DNA from: Kaistia terrae
GTDB taxonomy: Bacteria; Pseudomonadota; Alphaproteobacteria; Rhizobiales; Kaistiaceae
DNA length: 64,000 bases
Reading direction: 5' to 3'
Assembly (NCBI RefSeq): GCF_026344005.1
Contig: NZ_JAPKNH010000006.1
Location: 1-64,000 of the forward strand
Shown here: positions 9,485 to 19,187 of the stretch, in pieces
Numbering within the stretch: position 1 is the stretch's first letter
How the letters are laid out: each line of letters opens with the position of its first letter
Program-made: the position numbers and the translations under genes
The notes under the pieces: generated by a model
The model's input: the letters and a program-made list of their open reading frames with translations, nothing else
Database searches by the model: none
What the model was told of the DNA's origin: nothing

Positions 9485-10246
9485 ATGTTCACAGAATTCG
9501 CATTCTACGCCGCCGCGATCCCGGCCGTGGCCGTCGCGGGCTTGTCCAAGGGCGGCTTTGGCGGGGCCATGGGCATGCTGGCAGTTCCCATACTCGCCCT
9601 GGTGATTTCACCCGTCCAGGCGGCCGGCATCATGCTGCCGATCCTGCTGGTCATGGACGGGATCAGCCTCGTCTTCTACCGGCGCATTTTCGACCGGCCG
9701 ACACTCGCCGTCATGCTGCCAGCCTCGATCCTTGGCATAACGGTCGGATGGCTCACGGCCGCCTATGTGAAGGAGGATTTCGTCCGCCTGCTCGTTGGCG
9801 TCATCTCGATCGTGTTTGCCGTAAACTACTGGTTCGGCGACCGACTGCGCGCGAAGCCCGCTGCGCCGAACGGCGCGAAGGGCTCGTTCTGGGGGCTCCT
9901 GGCCGGCTTTACGTCCTTTGTGAGCCACGCTGGCGCACCTCCGTTCCAGATGTATGCCCTGCCGCTACGGCTCGACAAACAGGTCTTCGTCGGAACGTCG
10001 GTGATCTTTTTTGCCGTAACCAACGCCGTGAAACTGGTCCCTTACTTTTTCCTGGGGCAGTTCGACGCCGCCAACCTGGAAACGGCGGCTGTGCTGTTTC
10101 CGTTCGCCGCGCTGACGACGATCGCCGGCATCTGGCTTGTCCGAGTGATCGACCAGACCGTATTCTACGGCCTCTCTTATTTGTTCGTCCTGATCATCGG
10201 CCTAAAATTGACCTGGGACGGCGCTTTGTCGGTTCTCGCACATTGA
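9485..10246 (+). CDS. TauE/SafE-family sulfite/organosulfonate exporter
   Basis: Polytopic inner-membrane permease of the TauE/SafE/TSUP family; the 253-aa length is typical. It is almost entirely hydrophobic. Two related halves each contain a Gly-rich helix start: LSKGGFGGAMGMLAVPIL near residue 20, and FVSHAGAPPFQMYALPL near 140, the latter a TSUP signature. I chose ATG 9485 over the longer frame from 9296, which would run back into the marR coding and promoter region. No sulfur-metabolism neighbour is present, so the substrate is open. Confidence 0.85.
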   Translation: MFTEFAFYAAAIPAVAVAGLSKGGFGGAMGMLAVPILALVISPVQAAGIMLPILLVMDGISLVFYRRIFDRPTLAVMLPASILGITVGWLTAAYVKEDFVRLLVGVISIVFAVNYWFGDRLRAKPAAPNGAKGSFWGLLAGFTSFVSHAGAPPFQMYALPLRLDKQVFVGTSVIFFAVTNAVKLVPYFFLGQFDAANLETAAVLFPFAALTTIAGIWLVRVIDQTVFYGLSYLFVLIIGLKLTWDGALSVLAH

Positions 10247-10332
10247 TGAGCGGCTGGCGCCGCCGCATGCTTGCCTTGTTCGCTGGCTAGGCCGGCCCGG
10301 AATTTTGCAGTTCACATAAGCTGGGGTCTCGG

Positions 10333-11535
10333 GTGCATCGAACCTTGTCTACTTCCATGGCGCGTGATTATCGGATCGACTTTTTCCGAGGGCTCGCGCT
10401 CATCTCGATTTTCGTCAATCACATCCCCGGAAATCTCTATTCGAATTTCACCCACCGCAATTTCGGCTTGTCGGACGCGGCCGAGATCTTTGTGCTGCTC
10501 GCCGGAATCTCGGCGGCTCTCGCTTATTATCCGCGCTTCATATCCGGTCAGGCGGGGCAATCGGTCGGGCGGATCGGCAAGCGCATCGGCACGCTCTATG
10601 TCGCGCACCTGGCCTCGATCGCCTGCGGTTTCGCCATTTATGCCGGCGCCTCGCTCTGGCTCGATCAGCCTGGCCTGATGCTTCCGGACGAACGGCACTG
10701 GATCGTCGAGCAGCCCGTCCGCGCCCTGGCGGGCATGGGAATGCTCAGCTACCAGACCGGCAATTTCAACATCCTGCCGATGTACATGGTCATGATGGCG
10801 ATGTTGCCGATCATCATGCTGCTGGCTCGCGTCCGACTCTCGCTGGTGCTCGCCGCCAGCCTGGCGCTCTGGGCGATCGCGAATGCCTGGCGCATCACGT
10901 TGCCCAGCTTTCCGGGCGAGGGGGGCTGGTATTTCAACCCGTTCACATGGCAGGTGCTGTTCGTGATCGGCTTTGTCGGCGGCATCCTTTTGCGCCGGGG
11001 CGACCGGATCCCGGTATCGCGGCCGCTCTATGGGCTGGCCGTCGCCTATCTGCTGGCCGCGGCGGCATTGGTCTTCGCGCATCTGTGGGATTATTTCCCG
11101 ACGCTGCCGGAGTGGGTCTGGATTTCCGGCTTCAACAAGAGCTGGGTCGGCTTCTTCCGCCTGCTGCATGTCCTGGCCATGGCATATGTCGTGCTCTACA
11201 GCCCGTTGCCGGCCCTGCTGAAGCGTTGGCTCGACGAGGGAAACTGGATCGTCCGGCTGGGTCGCCACACGCTTCCGGTGTTCTGGACCGGCACGATCCT
11301 TAGCGTCACCGGCCACATCATCCGGGAGAGCGTCTTCGGCCTGCCGAACGATCCAACCTTTACGCCGTTCGGCATGCTGCTCGACACGGTGCTGATCGGC
11401 GTCGGGCTGAGCCTCTTGTTCGCGCTCGCCTGGTATCTCGACTGGACGCGCCCGTCGGCGCCCCGGTCGCGCCCGGCAGCCGACACGCAGGATGGTGCGT
11501 CGAAGGCCGCTCCCGGCATGGTCGCCGCGGAGTAG
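10333..11535 (+). CDS. OpgC-domain membrane acyltransferase-like protein
   Basis: Multi-pass membrane protein of the OpgC family. Characterised members succinylate osmoregulated periplasmic glucans at the inner membrane. The N-terminal signature RDYRIDFFRGLALISIFVNH (about residues 10-29) and FGLSDAAEIFVLLAGISA are clear, followed by around nine more hydrophobic helices; 400 aa. GTG 10333 has a GGGG upstream; ATG 10357 is an alternative start. No opgG, opgH or ndvB neighbours are present, so glucan modification is an inference from family only. Another acceptor for the acyl group is possible. Confidence 0.8.
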   Translation: MHRTLSTSMARDYRIDFFRGLALISIFVNHIPGNLYSNFTHRNFGLSDAAEIFVLLAGISAALAYYPRFISGQAGQSVGRIGKRIGTLYVAHLASIACGFAIYAGASLWLDQPGLMLPDERHWIVEQPVRALAGMGMLSYQTGNFNILPMYMVMMAMLPIIMLLARVRLSLVLAASLALWAIANAWRITLPSFPGEGGWYFNPFTWQVLFVIGFVGGILLRRGDRIPVSRPLYGLAVAYLLAAAALVFAHLWDYFPTLPEWVWISGFNKSWVGFFRLLHVLAMAYVVLYSPLPALLKRWLDEGNWIVRLGRHTLPVFWTGTILSVTGHIIRESVFGLPNDPTFTPFGMLLDTVLIGVGLSLLFALAWYLDWTRPSAPRSRPAADTQDGASKAAPGMVAAE

Positions 11536-11551
11536 GGCGCCCACAAAGCAA

Positions 11552-11575
11552 AAGCGCCGCGATGACGCGGCGCTT
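11552..11575. terminator. Bidirectional hairpin between opgC-like and ydcH-like genes
   Basis: Nine-bp perfect stem AAGCGCCGC/GCGGCGCTT with a six-base loop lies between two convergent genes. It is flanked by A residues on the left and has only TT at the right, so it may end transcripts from both sides. Function is inferred from position. Confidence 0.6.
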
Positions 11576-11597
11576 CGCCTGACTATTTCCTCATCAA

Positions 11598-11777
11598 TCA
11601 GTGAATGGTGTTTTCGACTTTCAGTCGGGCGATCTCGTCCTTGAGCTGCAGCTTGCGTCTTTTCAGGGCCACCAGTTCGAGAGTATCGGCACTGGGACTA
11701 TTCGTGGCCTGGTCTATTTGCTTGGAGAGAGCCTCGTGGCGGCGCTCCAGCTCGGCAAGATGCGATTCGATGGACAT
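11598..11777 (-). CDS. YdcH/DUF465-family small coiled-coil protein (first copy)
   Basis: Fifty-nine-residue protein of the DUF465 family, whose function is unknown. It is one continuous charged helical pair with the family core LKRRKLQLKDEIARL near residues 39-53. The start ATG (11777-11775) follows GGAGG. It is divergent to a second DUF465 gene 260 bp away, an arrangement common in alphaproteobacteria. The proteins are probably paralogues, as both carry KRRKLxLKD-type cores. Confidence 0.85.
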   Translation of the reverse strand: MSIESHLAELERRHEALSKQIDQATNSPSADTLELVALKRRKLQLKDEIARLKVENTIH

Positions 11778-12038
11778 TAATACTGCCTCCCTTCGTTGAT
11801 CGATGACGGCACGCGGATCGTGCCATAGACGGGGGTTGCTGTGAACCGACTTCTGTCACAGAACGGTCATCCAAAGGCGATCGTCCTGTAACCCGGCTCA
11901 GTTTTGATCTGTGCCTTGCGGACGCCCGGTTCAAGGGGGGAAGGTGAGATAGAGTTCTCGCGCCCGCCGGGCCGAGCATGTATCGTCGCGTCTTCGGCGC
12001 CTTCAGGGGCCGGGCGGAACTCGGCAAGGTTGGGGCGT

Positions 12039-12245
12039 ATGACCGAGGAAGAAGAGCGGGAAATCCGGTTTGAACTGGCGCGATTGCGGCAAGAGCACAG
12101 CGATCTGGACGCTGCCATCTCCGTCATGTCGGAAACCGGAAAGATTGATCCCTTACGGATCCAGCGGCTGAAAAAGCGCAAGCTGGCGCTGAAGGATCGT
12201 ATTGTCGCGCTGGAGGATCAGCTCTTGCCGGACATCATCGCCTGA
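12039..12245 (+). CDS. YdcH/DUF465-family small coiled-coil protein (second copy)
   Basis: Sixty-eight-residue DUF465 protein, highly charged and helical, with core LKKRKLALKDRIVALEDQL near residues 46-64. ATG 12039 was chosen because the upstream part of the frame has no family similarity and AAGG lies about ten bases before it. Its last 28 bases overlap the end of the convergent GGDEF gene. Function unknown; a cytoplasmic oligomer is likely. Confidence 0.8.
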   Translation: MTEEEEREIRFELARLRQEHSDLDAAISVMSETGKIDPLRIQRLKKRKLALKDRIVALEDQLLPDIIA

Positions 12246-12919
12246 CCGCAGGCGACGCCTTCGAGCAACAATGTGTCGGCAGTGGTGATCACTTGCTCGG
12301 CAATTGTGCCGGGTTCGATCATCACGACCGACGAGCGTGTTCCAAGGCCGCCCTTGGGCGCGGACGGAAGATCCAGCCCGGCGATGGCGCGTTGCAGTCC
12401 GAGGACGCGGTGACTGCAGTCGGCTGGGGTCGAATTCCACAAAGCTACGGCGAATTGCTCGTTGCCGGTTCGCGCCGTGAAGTCGCAGGAACGGATTCCA
12501 GCGCGAAGCGTCTCGCCAATGCTGCGCAACGCCCGATTCAGGCCACTCTGCCCCTGCGTATCCCGAATGGCGTCCATGCCGTCGATGTCGATCAGCGCGA
12601 TGCCGCAGGTCATCGGATAGCGCGTCTGGAAGGCAATCGCCCGCTCGACTTCCCGCAAGAAGGCGCGACGGTTGAACAGCCCGGAGATCGGGTCTTCGGC
12701 GGCTTCGACTTCGAGGGCCGCGATGCGATGTTGGCTGGCATCGAGCGCCCGGCGCAGGGCCGCCACCTCTTCCGAAAGCCGCATCACCAGCGAACGCTGC
12801 TCGACCGGCAGGTCCGGCGAAAGACCGCCATCCTCTGTTTCGCGGCGACGCGCGATTGCCCTCGGATCGGCTCCGGTGACGCCAAGGTGTTGCGGCTTGA
12901 GGATGGGTGCGCTGGACAT
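12218..12919 (-). CDS. Degenerate GGDEF-domain protein
   Basis: A 233-aa protein with a short coiled coil (about 46-72) and one GGDEF-like domain (about 75-225). The fold markers remain: DPISGLFNRRAFLREVE near 76, and IDIDGMDAI where the substrate loop should be. The active-site motif reads TGNEQF (151-156) instead of GGDEF/GGEEF. The Gly pair and the metal-binding Asp are therefore changed and cyclic-di-GMP synthesis is unlikely. A structural, GTP-binding or regulatory role is an inference. It has no signal peptide or membrane segment. Convergent with the YdcH-like gene, overlapping it by 28 bp. Confidence 0.82.
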   Translation of the reverse strand: MSSAPILKPQHLGVTGADPRAIARRRETEDGGLSPDLPVEQRSLVMRLSEEVAALRRALDASQHRIAALEVEAAEDPISGLFNRRAFLREVERAIAFQTRYPMTCGIALIDIDGMDAIRDTQGQSGLNRALRSIGETLRAGIRSCDFTARTGNEQFAVALWNSTPADCSHRVLGLQRAIAGLDLPSAPKGGLGTRSSVVMIEPGTIAEQVITTADTLLLEGVACGQAMMSGKS

Positions 12920-13042
12920 GGCGTGATTTTGCCCGCGCTTGGTTCAATTCTGGTTAACGGCGGGTAAGGCTGTTTCCGCGCCTTGCGGCGAGGACATCCC
13001 TCTCTATAATCCGCGCCTTCCCGCAATGTCGGAGACGAGAGC

Positions 13043-13540
13043 TTGGCAGAGACTACGGCGCCAATCGCCATCATCATGGGCAGCCAATCCGATTGGCAGA
13101 CGATGCGGCACGCCGCCGAGACGCTGGATGCGCTTGGTGTCGCGCATGACGACCGGATCATCTCGGCGCATCGCACCCCCGACCGGCTGGTCGAATTCTC
13201 GAAGACCGCTCGCGACAGTGGCTTCAAGGTGGTGATTGCCGGCGCCGGTGGCGCAGCGCATCTTCCCGGCATGTGCGCGGCGATGACGTCGCTGCCGGTT
13301 CTTGGCGTGCCGGTCGAATCCAAGGCGCTTTCGGGGCAGGACAGCCTGCTCTCCATCGTCCAGATGCCGGGCGGCATTCCCGTCGGCACGCTGGCGATCG
13401 GCAAGGCCGGCGCGATCAACGCGGCGCTTCTGGCGGTCGCCATCCTCGCCCTCAACGATGCCGCGCTGGCGGATCGTCTCGATGCCTGGCGCGCCGCCCA
13501 GACGGCGCGGGTTGCGGAAAGCCCCTCTGATGACGTCTAG
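13043..13540 (+). CDS. purE: N5-carboxyaminoimidazole ribonucleotide mutase PurE
   Basis: Class I PurE, which converts N5-CAIR to CAIR in purine synthesis; 165 aa, the usual length. Visible are GSQSDWQTM (13-21), where CO2 and substrate bind, the catalytic-His segment SAHRTP (41-46), and the Gly-rich [12 protein letters not shown] loop. Translation starts at TTG 13043 behind GGAGACGAG; no ATG in frame fits the family N-terminus. It overlaps purK by 11 bp, a standard purEK operon. Confidence 0.95.
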   Translation: MAETTAPIAIIMGSQSDWQTMRHAAETLDALGVAHDDRIISAHRTPDRLVEFSKTARDSGFKVVIAGAGGAAHLPGMCAAMTSLPVLGVPVESKALSGQDSLLSIVQMPGGIPVGTLAIGKAGAINAALLAVAILALNDAALADRLDAWRAAQTARVAESPSDDV

Positions 13541-14624
13541 CAAAATGCTGCCGCCCGGTTCGACCATCGGCATTCTCGGTGGGGGACAGTTGGGCCGGAT
13601 GCTGGCAACGGCCGCCGCGGAGCTCGGCTTCCGCTGCCACGTCTATTGTCCCGATGGCGAAAGCCCGGCGTTCGATGTCGTCGCGGCGCGGACCACGGCG
13701 GCCTATGAGAACCAGTCGGCGCTCGCCGCCTTTGCAGGCTCGGTCGACGTCGTCACCTATGAGTTCGAGAATGTGCCGGCGGACACCGCCGCCTTCCTCG
13801 GCGAGCAGGTCGACGTGCTGCCGAACCCGCATGCGCTCGCCGTGTCGCAGGATCGTCTTTCCGAAAAGGAATTGATGCAGAGCCTCGGCATTCCGGTCGC
13901 GCCCTTCGCGCAGGTCGACGACGTGGCCTCGCTGGAAGCGGCGCTTGAGACTCTTGGCCGGCCGTCGATCCTGAAGACCCGCCGTTTCGGCTATGATGGC
14001 AAGGGCCAGGTGGCGATCCGTGCCGGTGAAGACGCCTCGACAGCCTGGGAGGCAATCGCCGGCCGACCGGCGGTCCTGGAAGGTTTTGTCACCTTCGCCC
14101 GTGAGGTCTCGGCGCTGGTCGTGCGCGGCCGAAATGGCGAGACCGCCGTTTACGACATCGTCGAGAACGTTCATCGCAATCATATCCTTGCAACCTCAAC
14201 CGTGCCCGCGCAGCTTTCGGCGGCGACCTCCGATGCCGCCCGTGAGATCGCGGCCAGGGTGGCAAGCGCGCTCGATTATGTCGGTCTGTTGGCGGTCGAG
14301 ATGTTCGTCGTCGAGGAGAACGGCGCTGAGCGGCTGATCGTCAACGAGATCGCGCCCCGCGTGCACAATTCGGGTCACTGGACGCAGGATGGCTGCATCG
14401 TCTCGCAGTTCGAGAACCATATCCGCGCGATTGCCGGCTGGCCGCTCGGCTCGACCGAGCGTCATTCGAACGCGGTGATGACCAACCTGATCGGTGCCGA
14501 GGCGGACGACTGGGCGGCGCTCGCCGCCGAGCCCGGCGCGAGGCTGCATCTCTACGGCAAGGCCGAAAGCCGGCCGGGCCGCAAGATGGGCCATGTCAAC
14601 CGGATCTCTCCGAAGGTCGGTTAG
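13530..14624 (+). CDS. purK: 5-(carboxyamino)imidazole ribonucleotide synthase PurK
   Basis: ATP-grasp enzyme that makes N5-CAIR from AIR, ATP and bicarbonate, feeding PurE. The 364-aa product begins with the nucleotide-fold segment [13 protein letters not shown]. The ATP-grasp region follows ([10 protein letters not shown] near 150), then the metal-binding end [14 protein letters not shown] near 270. ATG 13530, inside the end of purE, gives the family N-terminus; ATG 13545 is a second possibility. A composite family-A repeat follows the gene. Confidence 0.95.
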   Translation: MTSSKMLPPGSTIGILGGGQLGRMLATAAAELGFRCHVYCPDGESPAFDVVAARTTAAYENQSALAAFAGSVDVVTYEFENVPADTAAFLGEQVDVLPNPHALAVSQDRLSEKELMQSLGIPVAPFAQVDDVASLEAALETLGRPSILKTRRFGYDGKGQVAIRAGEDASTAWEAIAGRPAVLEGFVTFAREVSALVVRGRNGETAVYDIVENVHRNHILATSTVPAQLSAATSDAAREIAARVASALDYVGLLAVEMFVVEENGAERLIVNEIAPRVHNSGHWTQDGCIVSQFENHIRAIAGWPLGSTERHSNAVMTNLIGAEADDWAALAAEPGARLHLYGKAESRPGRKMGHVNRISPKVG

Positions 14625-14633
14625 ATCGAGAGA

Positions 14634-14749
14634 CCCTCACCTAGCCCTCTCCCGCAAGCGGGAGAGGGGACGCCAGCCTGATGCAGACGTCGAGACCAAT
14701 ATCGGCGGAATAGCCGTCACCCGCTTGCGGGAGAGGGTGGGGTGAGGGG
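14634..14749. repeat. Composite family-A REP-like element
   Basis: CCCTCACC plus a CTCTCCCGC/GCGGGAGAG hairpin lies at the left. About 60 bases on, a mirror copy ends in GGGTGGGGTGAGGGG. The two halves face each other across a unique core, so the entire 116-bp element is an imperfect palindrome. Confidence 0.75.
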
Positions 14750-14919
14750 CTTCCTTGCCTTCCGGAAGACCGGCCATACCGGCCCCTTACAACCTCGCCA
14801 ATCGCCTCCCATATCAGCGCTATCCCCCAGGGGTGGCGCGCTTGCCGCAAAGGCGCTATCGAAGGCGCCAATTTCCTTCCAGGAATTTTGTCAGTTCCGC
14901 CAAAGTAAAGACATCCGCC

Positions 14920-17900
14920 ATGACCGAGCCGAAGACCGTCTATCCCGCCGCCGAGCCGTCGCCGTCGTTCCCCAAGATTGAGGAAGCGATCGGCGCCTGG
15001 TGGAAGGAGAACGAGATCTTCGAGAAGTCGATCGCGCAGCGCCGCGATGCCGGCGCGCCGGAATTCGTCTTCTATGACGGCCCGCCCTTCGCCAATGGCC
15101 TGCCGCATTACGGCCATCTCGTCACCGGCTTCGTGAAAGACCTGGTGCCGCGCTATCAGACGATGCGCGGCAAGGTCGTCGATCGTCGTTTCGGCTGGGA
15201 TTGCCATGGCCTCCCGGCTGAGCTGCAGTCGGAAAAGGAACTCGGTGTCTCGGGACGGATCGAGATCCTGAAATACGGCATGGCGCGCTTCAACGAGCAT
15301 TGCCGCACCTCGGTGCAGCAGTTCACGTCGGACTGGGAATATTACGTCACCCGTTCGGCGCGCTGGGTCGATTTCAAGAACGATTACAAGACGATGGATC
15401 TCTCCTTCATGGAGAGCACCATGTGGGCGTTCAAGCAGCTGCACGACAAGGGCCTGATCTATGAAGGCTACCGTGTCGTGCCCTATAGCTGGGCCGCGCA
15501 GACACCGCTGTCGAACTTCGAGACCCGCCTCGACAACTCCTACCGCATGCGCCAGGACCCGGCGCTGACGGTCGGCTTCCTGCTCGATCCGGTCGCCGGC
15601 GAGACGGTGCCGACGCGTCTGCTTGCCTGGACGACGACGCCCTGGACCTTGCCGTCCAACATGGCGCTGGCGATCAAGGCCGACGCCGACTACGCCGTGC
15701 TCCAGAAGGGCAATGAGCGCGTCATCCTCGGCGCGCCGCTGGTGGCGAACTACGCGCACGAACTGGCCGATTACACCGAGGTCGGAACCGTCTCCGGCGC
15801 CGACCTCGTCGGCCGCACCTATCAGCCGCTGTTCCCCTTCTTCGCCGACAAGCGCGAAGAGGGCGCCTTCCGCGTGCATGCGGCTGCCTTCATCGAGATG
15901 ACCGACGGCACCGGTGTCGTCCACATCGCCCCCGCCTTCGGCGAGGACGACATGGCGCTTGGCCAGTCGAACGGCATCCCGGTCGTCGACCCCGTCGATT
16001 TCGCCGGCAATTTCACCGAGCTGACGCCGCCCTATAAGGGCGTCAACGTCTTCGAGGCGAACAAGGACATCATCCGCGACCTCAAGGCTCAGGGCGCCGT
16101 GCTGCGTCATGAGACCTATGATCATAACTATCCGCATTGCTGGCGCACCGACCAGCCGCTGATCTACAAGGCGCTGCGCTCCTGGTATGTGAAGGTCACC
16201 GCCTTCAAGGATCGCATGGTCGAGTTGAACCAGGGCATCGACTGGGTGCCCGGCCATATCAAGGACGGCCTTTTCGGCAAGTGGCTGGAGAATGCGCGCG
16301 ACTGGAACATCGGCCGCAACCGCTTCTGGGGTTCGCCGATCCCGGTCTGGAAGTCGGACGATCCGAATTATCCGCGTATGGACGTCTATGGTTCGATCGA
16401 CGAGATCGAGCGCGATTTTGGCGTGCGTCCGCATGATCTGCACCGGCCCTATATCGACGACCTGACCCGCCCGAACCCTGACGATCCGACTGGCAAGTCG
16501 GTGATGCGGCGCGTCGAGGACGTGCTGGATTGCTGGTTTGAATCCGGCTCGATGCCGTTCGCCCAGGTGCATTACCCGTTCGAGAACAAGGACTGGTTCG
16601 AGAGCCATTTCCCGGGCGATTTCATCGTGGAATATGTCGCGCAGACGCGCGGCTGGTTCTACACGCTGATGGTCATGTCGACGGCCCTGTTCGACAAGGC
16701 GCCGTTCCGCTCGGTGATCTGCCATGGCGTCGTGCTCGACGAGAACAAGCAGAAGCTGTCGAAGCGGCTGAAGAACTATCCGGACCCGATCGAGGTGTTC
16801 AACACCTTCGGCGCCGACGCGCTGCGTTGGTATCTGGTGTCGTCGCCGCTGCTTTCCGGCGGCGATCTCGCCATGCCGAAGGACGGCCGCACGATCGCCG
16901 AGACCGTGCGCCAGGTCATGCTGCCGATCTGGAACGCCTACTCGTTCTTCACGCTCTACGCCAATATCGATGGCATCAAGGGCCGTATGGTCACGACCGC
17001 CGAGGCCGAGCTCGACCGCTATATCCTTGCCAAGACCGGCGATCTGATCCGCGGCATCGACGCGGCGATGGAGAAGCTCGATCTCGCCGGCGCTACCGGC
17101 GCGTTCCCGCCCTTCATCGAAGCGCTGAACAACTGGTTCATCCGCCGGTCGCGTGAGCGCTTCTGGAAGGGTGACAAGGACGCCGACAAGCAGGCGGCTT
17201 ATGACACGCTCTACACCGTGCTCGTCACGATGACGCGTGCGCTGGCGCCGTTCCTGCCGTTCCTGACCGAGCACATCCACCGCGCGCTGGTGAATGGCGA
17301 GAGCGTGCATCTGGCCGATTGGCCGGACGCTTCGGCGCTGGTCGATGACAAGGCGCTGGTCGAGCGCATGGATCTGGCCCGCACGGTTGCTTCGGCAGCG
17401 GCTTCGATCCGGACCGTCAAGAACCTGCGCACGCGTTTGCCGCTCCGCACGCTGACGATCGCCCATCCGGGCTTCGAGAAGCTGGCGCTGCTGAAGGACG
17501 TCATCGCCGACGAGGTCAACGTCAAGGAAGTCGTGCTGGCGGTCGATCCGTCCGCGTTCGGCCAGGTCGTGCTCGCCGTCGATCCGAAGATCGGCAAGCG
17601 GCTCGGCAAGGGTTTGAAGGACGTGCTGAACGCGGCGCGCGCCGGCGAGTGGGAAGACCTTGGCGGCGGTCGCTATGCGGTGGCCGGCCAGACGATCGAG
17701 CCGGGCGAATACGAACTGCGCTTCAAGGCCAATGAAGGCCTCGACGCGGTCGCCTTCGACGGCGCCGTCGGCGTGGTCGTGCTCGATACGCATGTCGACG
17801 AAGCGCTCGAGCGCGAAGGTGTTGCGCGCGATTTCATCCGCCTCGTGCAGGTGGCGCGCAAGGATGCCGGCCTCAACGTTTCGGACCGCATCCATATCGA

Positions 17901-18072
17901 GGTGAAGATCGCCAACGGCCTCGGCGAAGTGCTCGTCGATCATGCCGAGACGATCCGCGCCGAGACGCTGGCCGAAACCCTGCGCCCGACCGACGACCAG
18001 CCGGAAGGCTTTGTCTCGGAGACCAGCCTGCTCGACGAACCGATTGCGATCGGCGTTCGCGTCGCGCGCTAA
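14920..18072 (+). CDS. ileS: Isoleucyl-tRNA synthetase, type 2 (eukaryote-like)
   Basis: Class I synthetase that charges tRNA-Ile; 1050 aa against roughly 940-970 for the common bacterial form. The HIGH motif is HYGH (63-66) in DGPPFANGLPHYGH. GWDCHGLPAE follows (92-101), with Cys rather than the Thr usual in type 1 enzymes. The second signature is KLSKRLKNYPDP (from 612), and the CP1 editing region with TTPWTLPSN is complete. These are type 2 hallmarks, the class known to include naturally mupirocin-resistant enzymes. ATG 14920 was chosen; the frame upstream runs through repeat-derived DNA. A strong terminator follows. Confidence 0.95.
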   Translation: MTEPKTVYPAAEPSPSFPKIEEAIGAWWKENEIFEKSIAQRRDAGAPEFVFYDGPPFANGLPHYGHLVTGFVKDLVPRYQTMRGKVVDRRFGWDCHGLPAELQSEKELGVSGRIEILKYGMARFNEHCRTSVQQFTSDWEYYVTRSARWVDFKNDYKTMDLSFMESTMWAFKQLHDKGLIYEGYRVVPYSWAAQTPLSNFETRLDNSYRMRQDPALTVGFLLDPVAGETVPTRLLAWTTTPWTLPSNMALAIKADADYAVLQKGNERVILGAPLVANYAHELADYTEVGTVSGADLVGRTYQPLFPFFADKREEGAFRVHAAAFIEMTDGTGVVHIAPAFGEDDMALGQSNGIPVVDPVDFAGNFTELTPPYKGVNVFEANKDIIRDLKAQGAVLRHETYDHNYPHCWRTDQPLIYKALRSWYVKVTAFKDRMVELNQGIDWVPGHIKDGLFGKWLENARDWNIGRNRFWGSPIPVWKSDDPNYPRMDVYGSIDEIERDFGVRPHDLHRPYIDDLTRPNPDDPTGKSVMRRVEDVLDCWFESGSMPFAQVHYPFENKDWFESHFPGDFIVEYVAQTRGWFYTLMVMSTALFDKAPFRSVICHGVVLDENKQKLSKRLKNYPDPIEVFNTFGADALRWYLVSSPLLSGGDLAMPKDGRTIAETVRQVMLPIWNAYSFFTLYANIDGIKGRMVTTAEAELDRYILAKTGDLIRGIDAAMEKLDLAGATGAFPPFIEALNNWFIRRSRERFWKGDKDADKQAAYDTLYTVLVTMTRALAPFLPFLTEHIHRALVNGESVHLADWPDASALVDDKALVERMDLARTVASAAASIRTVKNLRTRLPLRTLTIAHPGFEKLALLKDVIADEVNVKEVVLAVDPSAFGQVVLAVDPKIGKRLGKGLKDVLNAARAGEWEDLGGGRYAVAGQTIEPGEYELRFKANEGLDAVAFDGAVGVVVLDTHVDEALEREGVARDFIRLVQVARKDAGLNVSDRIHIEVKIANGLGEVLVDHAETIRAETLAETLRPTDDQPEGFVSETSLLDEPIAIGVRVAR

Positions 18073-18095
18073 GGTGCTGATATAACGAATGTTAT

Positions 18096-18128
18096 CGCCC
18101 GGCCGACCTCGGCCGGGCGAAGTTTTTT
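18096..18128 (+). terminator. Strong intrinsic terminator after ileS
   Basis: An 11-bp perfect stem (18096-18106 with 18109-18119) with a minimal loop is followed by AAG and a run of six T, 24 bases after the ileS stop. Confidence 0.9.
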
Positions 18129-18158
18129 CCGGCCTTTGCCGCATGATTGGGGATTGCC

Positions 18159-19151
18159 ATGACGCCCTTGTCCATTCTCGAACTCGTGCGCGTGACGGAA
18201 GAGACGGATGCGAGGGGTGCGCTCGACAATGCCCGCGATCTCGCCGGCCATGCCGAGGGCTGGGGCTATAACCGCATCTGGGTGGCCGAGCATCACAACA
18301 TGGCCGGCATCGCCAGCGCCGCGACCTCGATCGTGCTGGCCCATATCGCGGCCGGCACCAACACGATCCGGGTCGGCGCGGGCGGCATCATGCTGCCGAA
18401 CCACGCGCCCTACATCATCGCCGAGCAGTTCGGCACGCTGGCGCGGCTGTTTCCGGGTCGCATCGATCTTGGCCTCGGCCGCGCGCCCGGCACCGATCAG
18501 ATAACGGTTCGGGCATTGCGTCGTCCGCCGGGCAATTCCGACAATTTTCCGCAGGACGTATTGGAATTGCAGGCGTTTCTGGCGCCGGCCGGACCGGATC
18601 AGCGCATCGTGGCTGTTCCGGCTGCGGGCACGGAAGTGCCGCTCTGGATCCTTGGATCGAGCCAGTTCGGCGCGATGCTGGCGGCGGAACTCGGCCTTCC
18701 CTATGCCTTCGCCTCGCATTTCGCACCGGATCTGCTTTTGCCGGCGCTGGAGATCTATCGCAGTCGCTTCAAGCCGTCGGAGCAGCTCGACCGGCCCTAT
18801 GCCATGGTCGGCGTCAACGTGATCACGGCGGACACGGACGCCGAGGCGACCCGCCTGGCGACGACACAGCAGATGTCGTTTACCGACATGTTCCGGGGCG
18901 CGCGCGGGCTTTCCAAGCCGCCGATCGACGATATCGAGACCTATTGGTCGCCGATGGAGAAGGCGCAGGCGATGGGCATGCTGGCTCGTTCGATTGTCGG
19001 CTCGCCGAAGACGGTCCGTGCCGGCCTGGAGGCGCTGGTCGAGGAGACAGGCGCCGACGAGTTGATCCTCGTCACCGACATTTACGAGCATTCGGCGCGG
19101 CTGCGCTCGGTCGAATTGACCGCCGCGCTGTGGGGGATCGGCGCCGGTTAA
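18159..19151 (+). CDS. LLM-class flavin-dependent oxidoreductase (luciferase-like)
   Basis: Member of the bacterial luciferase-like monooxygenase superfamily, probably FMN-dependent. The 330-aa product has the TIM-barrel hallmarks of the MsnO8-type group. [12 protein letters not shown] lies near residue 40, then [15 protein letters not shown], then [14 protein letters not shown] near 100. I preferred ATG 18159, with GGGGA six bases upstream, over the in-frame TTG at 18147. It stands alone after the ileS terminator and converges on bioY. Substrate cannot be inferred. Confidence 0.88.
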   Translation: MTPLSILELVRVTEETDARGALDNARDLAGHAEGWGYNRIWVAEHHNMAGIASAATSIVLAHIAAGTNTIRVGAGGIMLPNHAPYIIAEQFGTLARLFPGRIDLGLGRAPGTDQITVRALRRPPGNSDNFPQDVLELQAFLAPAGPDQRIVAVPAAGTEVPLWILGSSQFGAMLAAELGLPYAFASHFAPDLLLPALEIYRSRFKPSEQLDRPYAMVGVNVITADTDAEATRLATTQQMSFTDMFRGARGLSKPPIDDIETYWSPMEKAQAMGMLARSIVGSPKTVRAGLEALVEETGADELILVTDIYEHSARLRSVELTAALWGIGAG

Positions 19152-19187
19152 CAGCGCCAATCCTGGTAGCGATCCGGTAGCGCTTCG

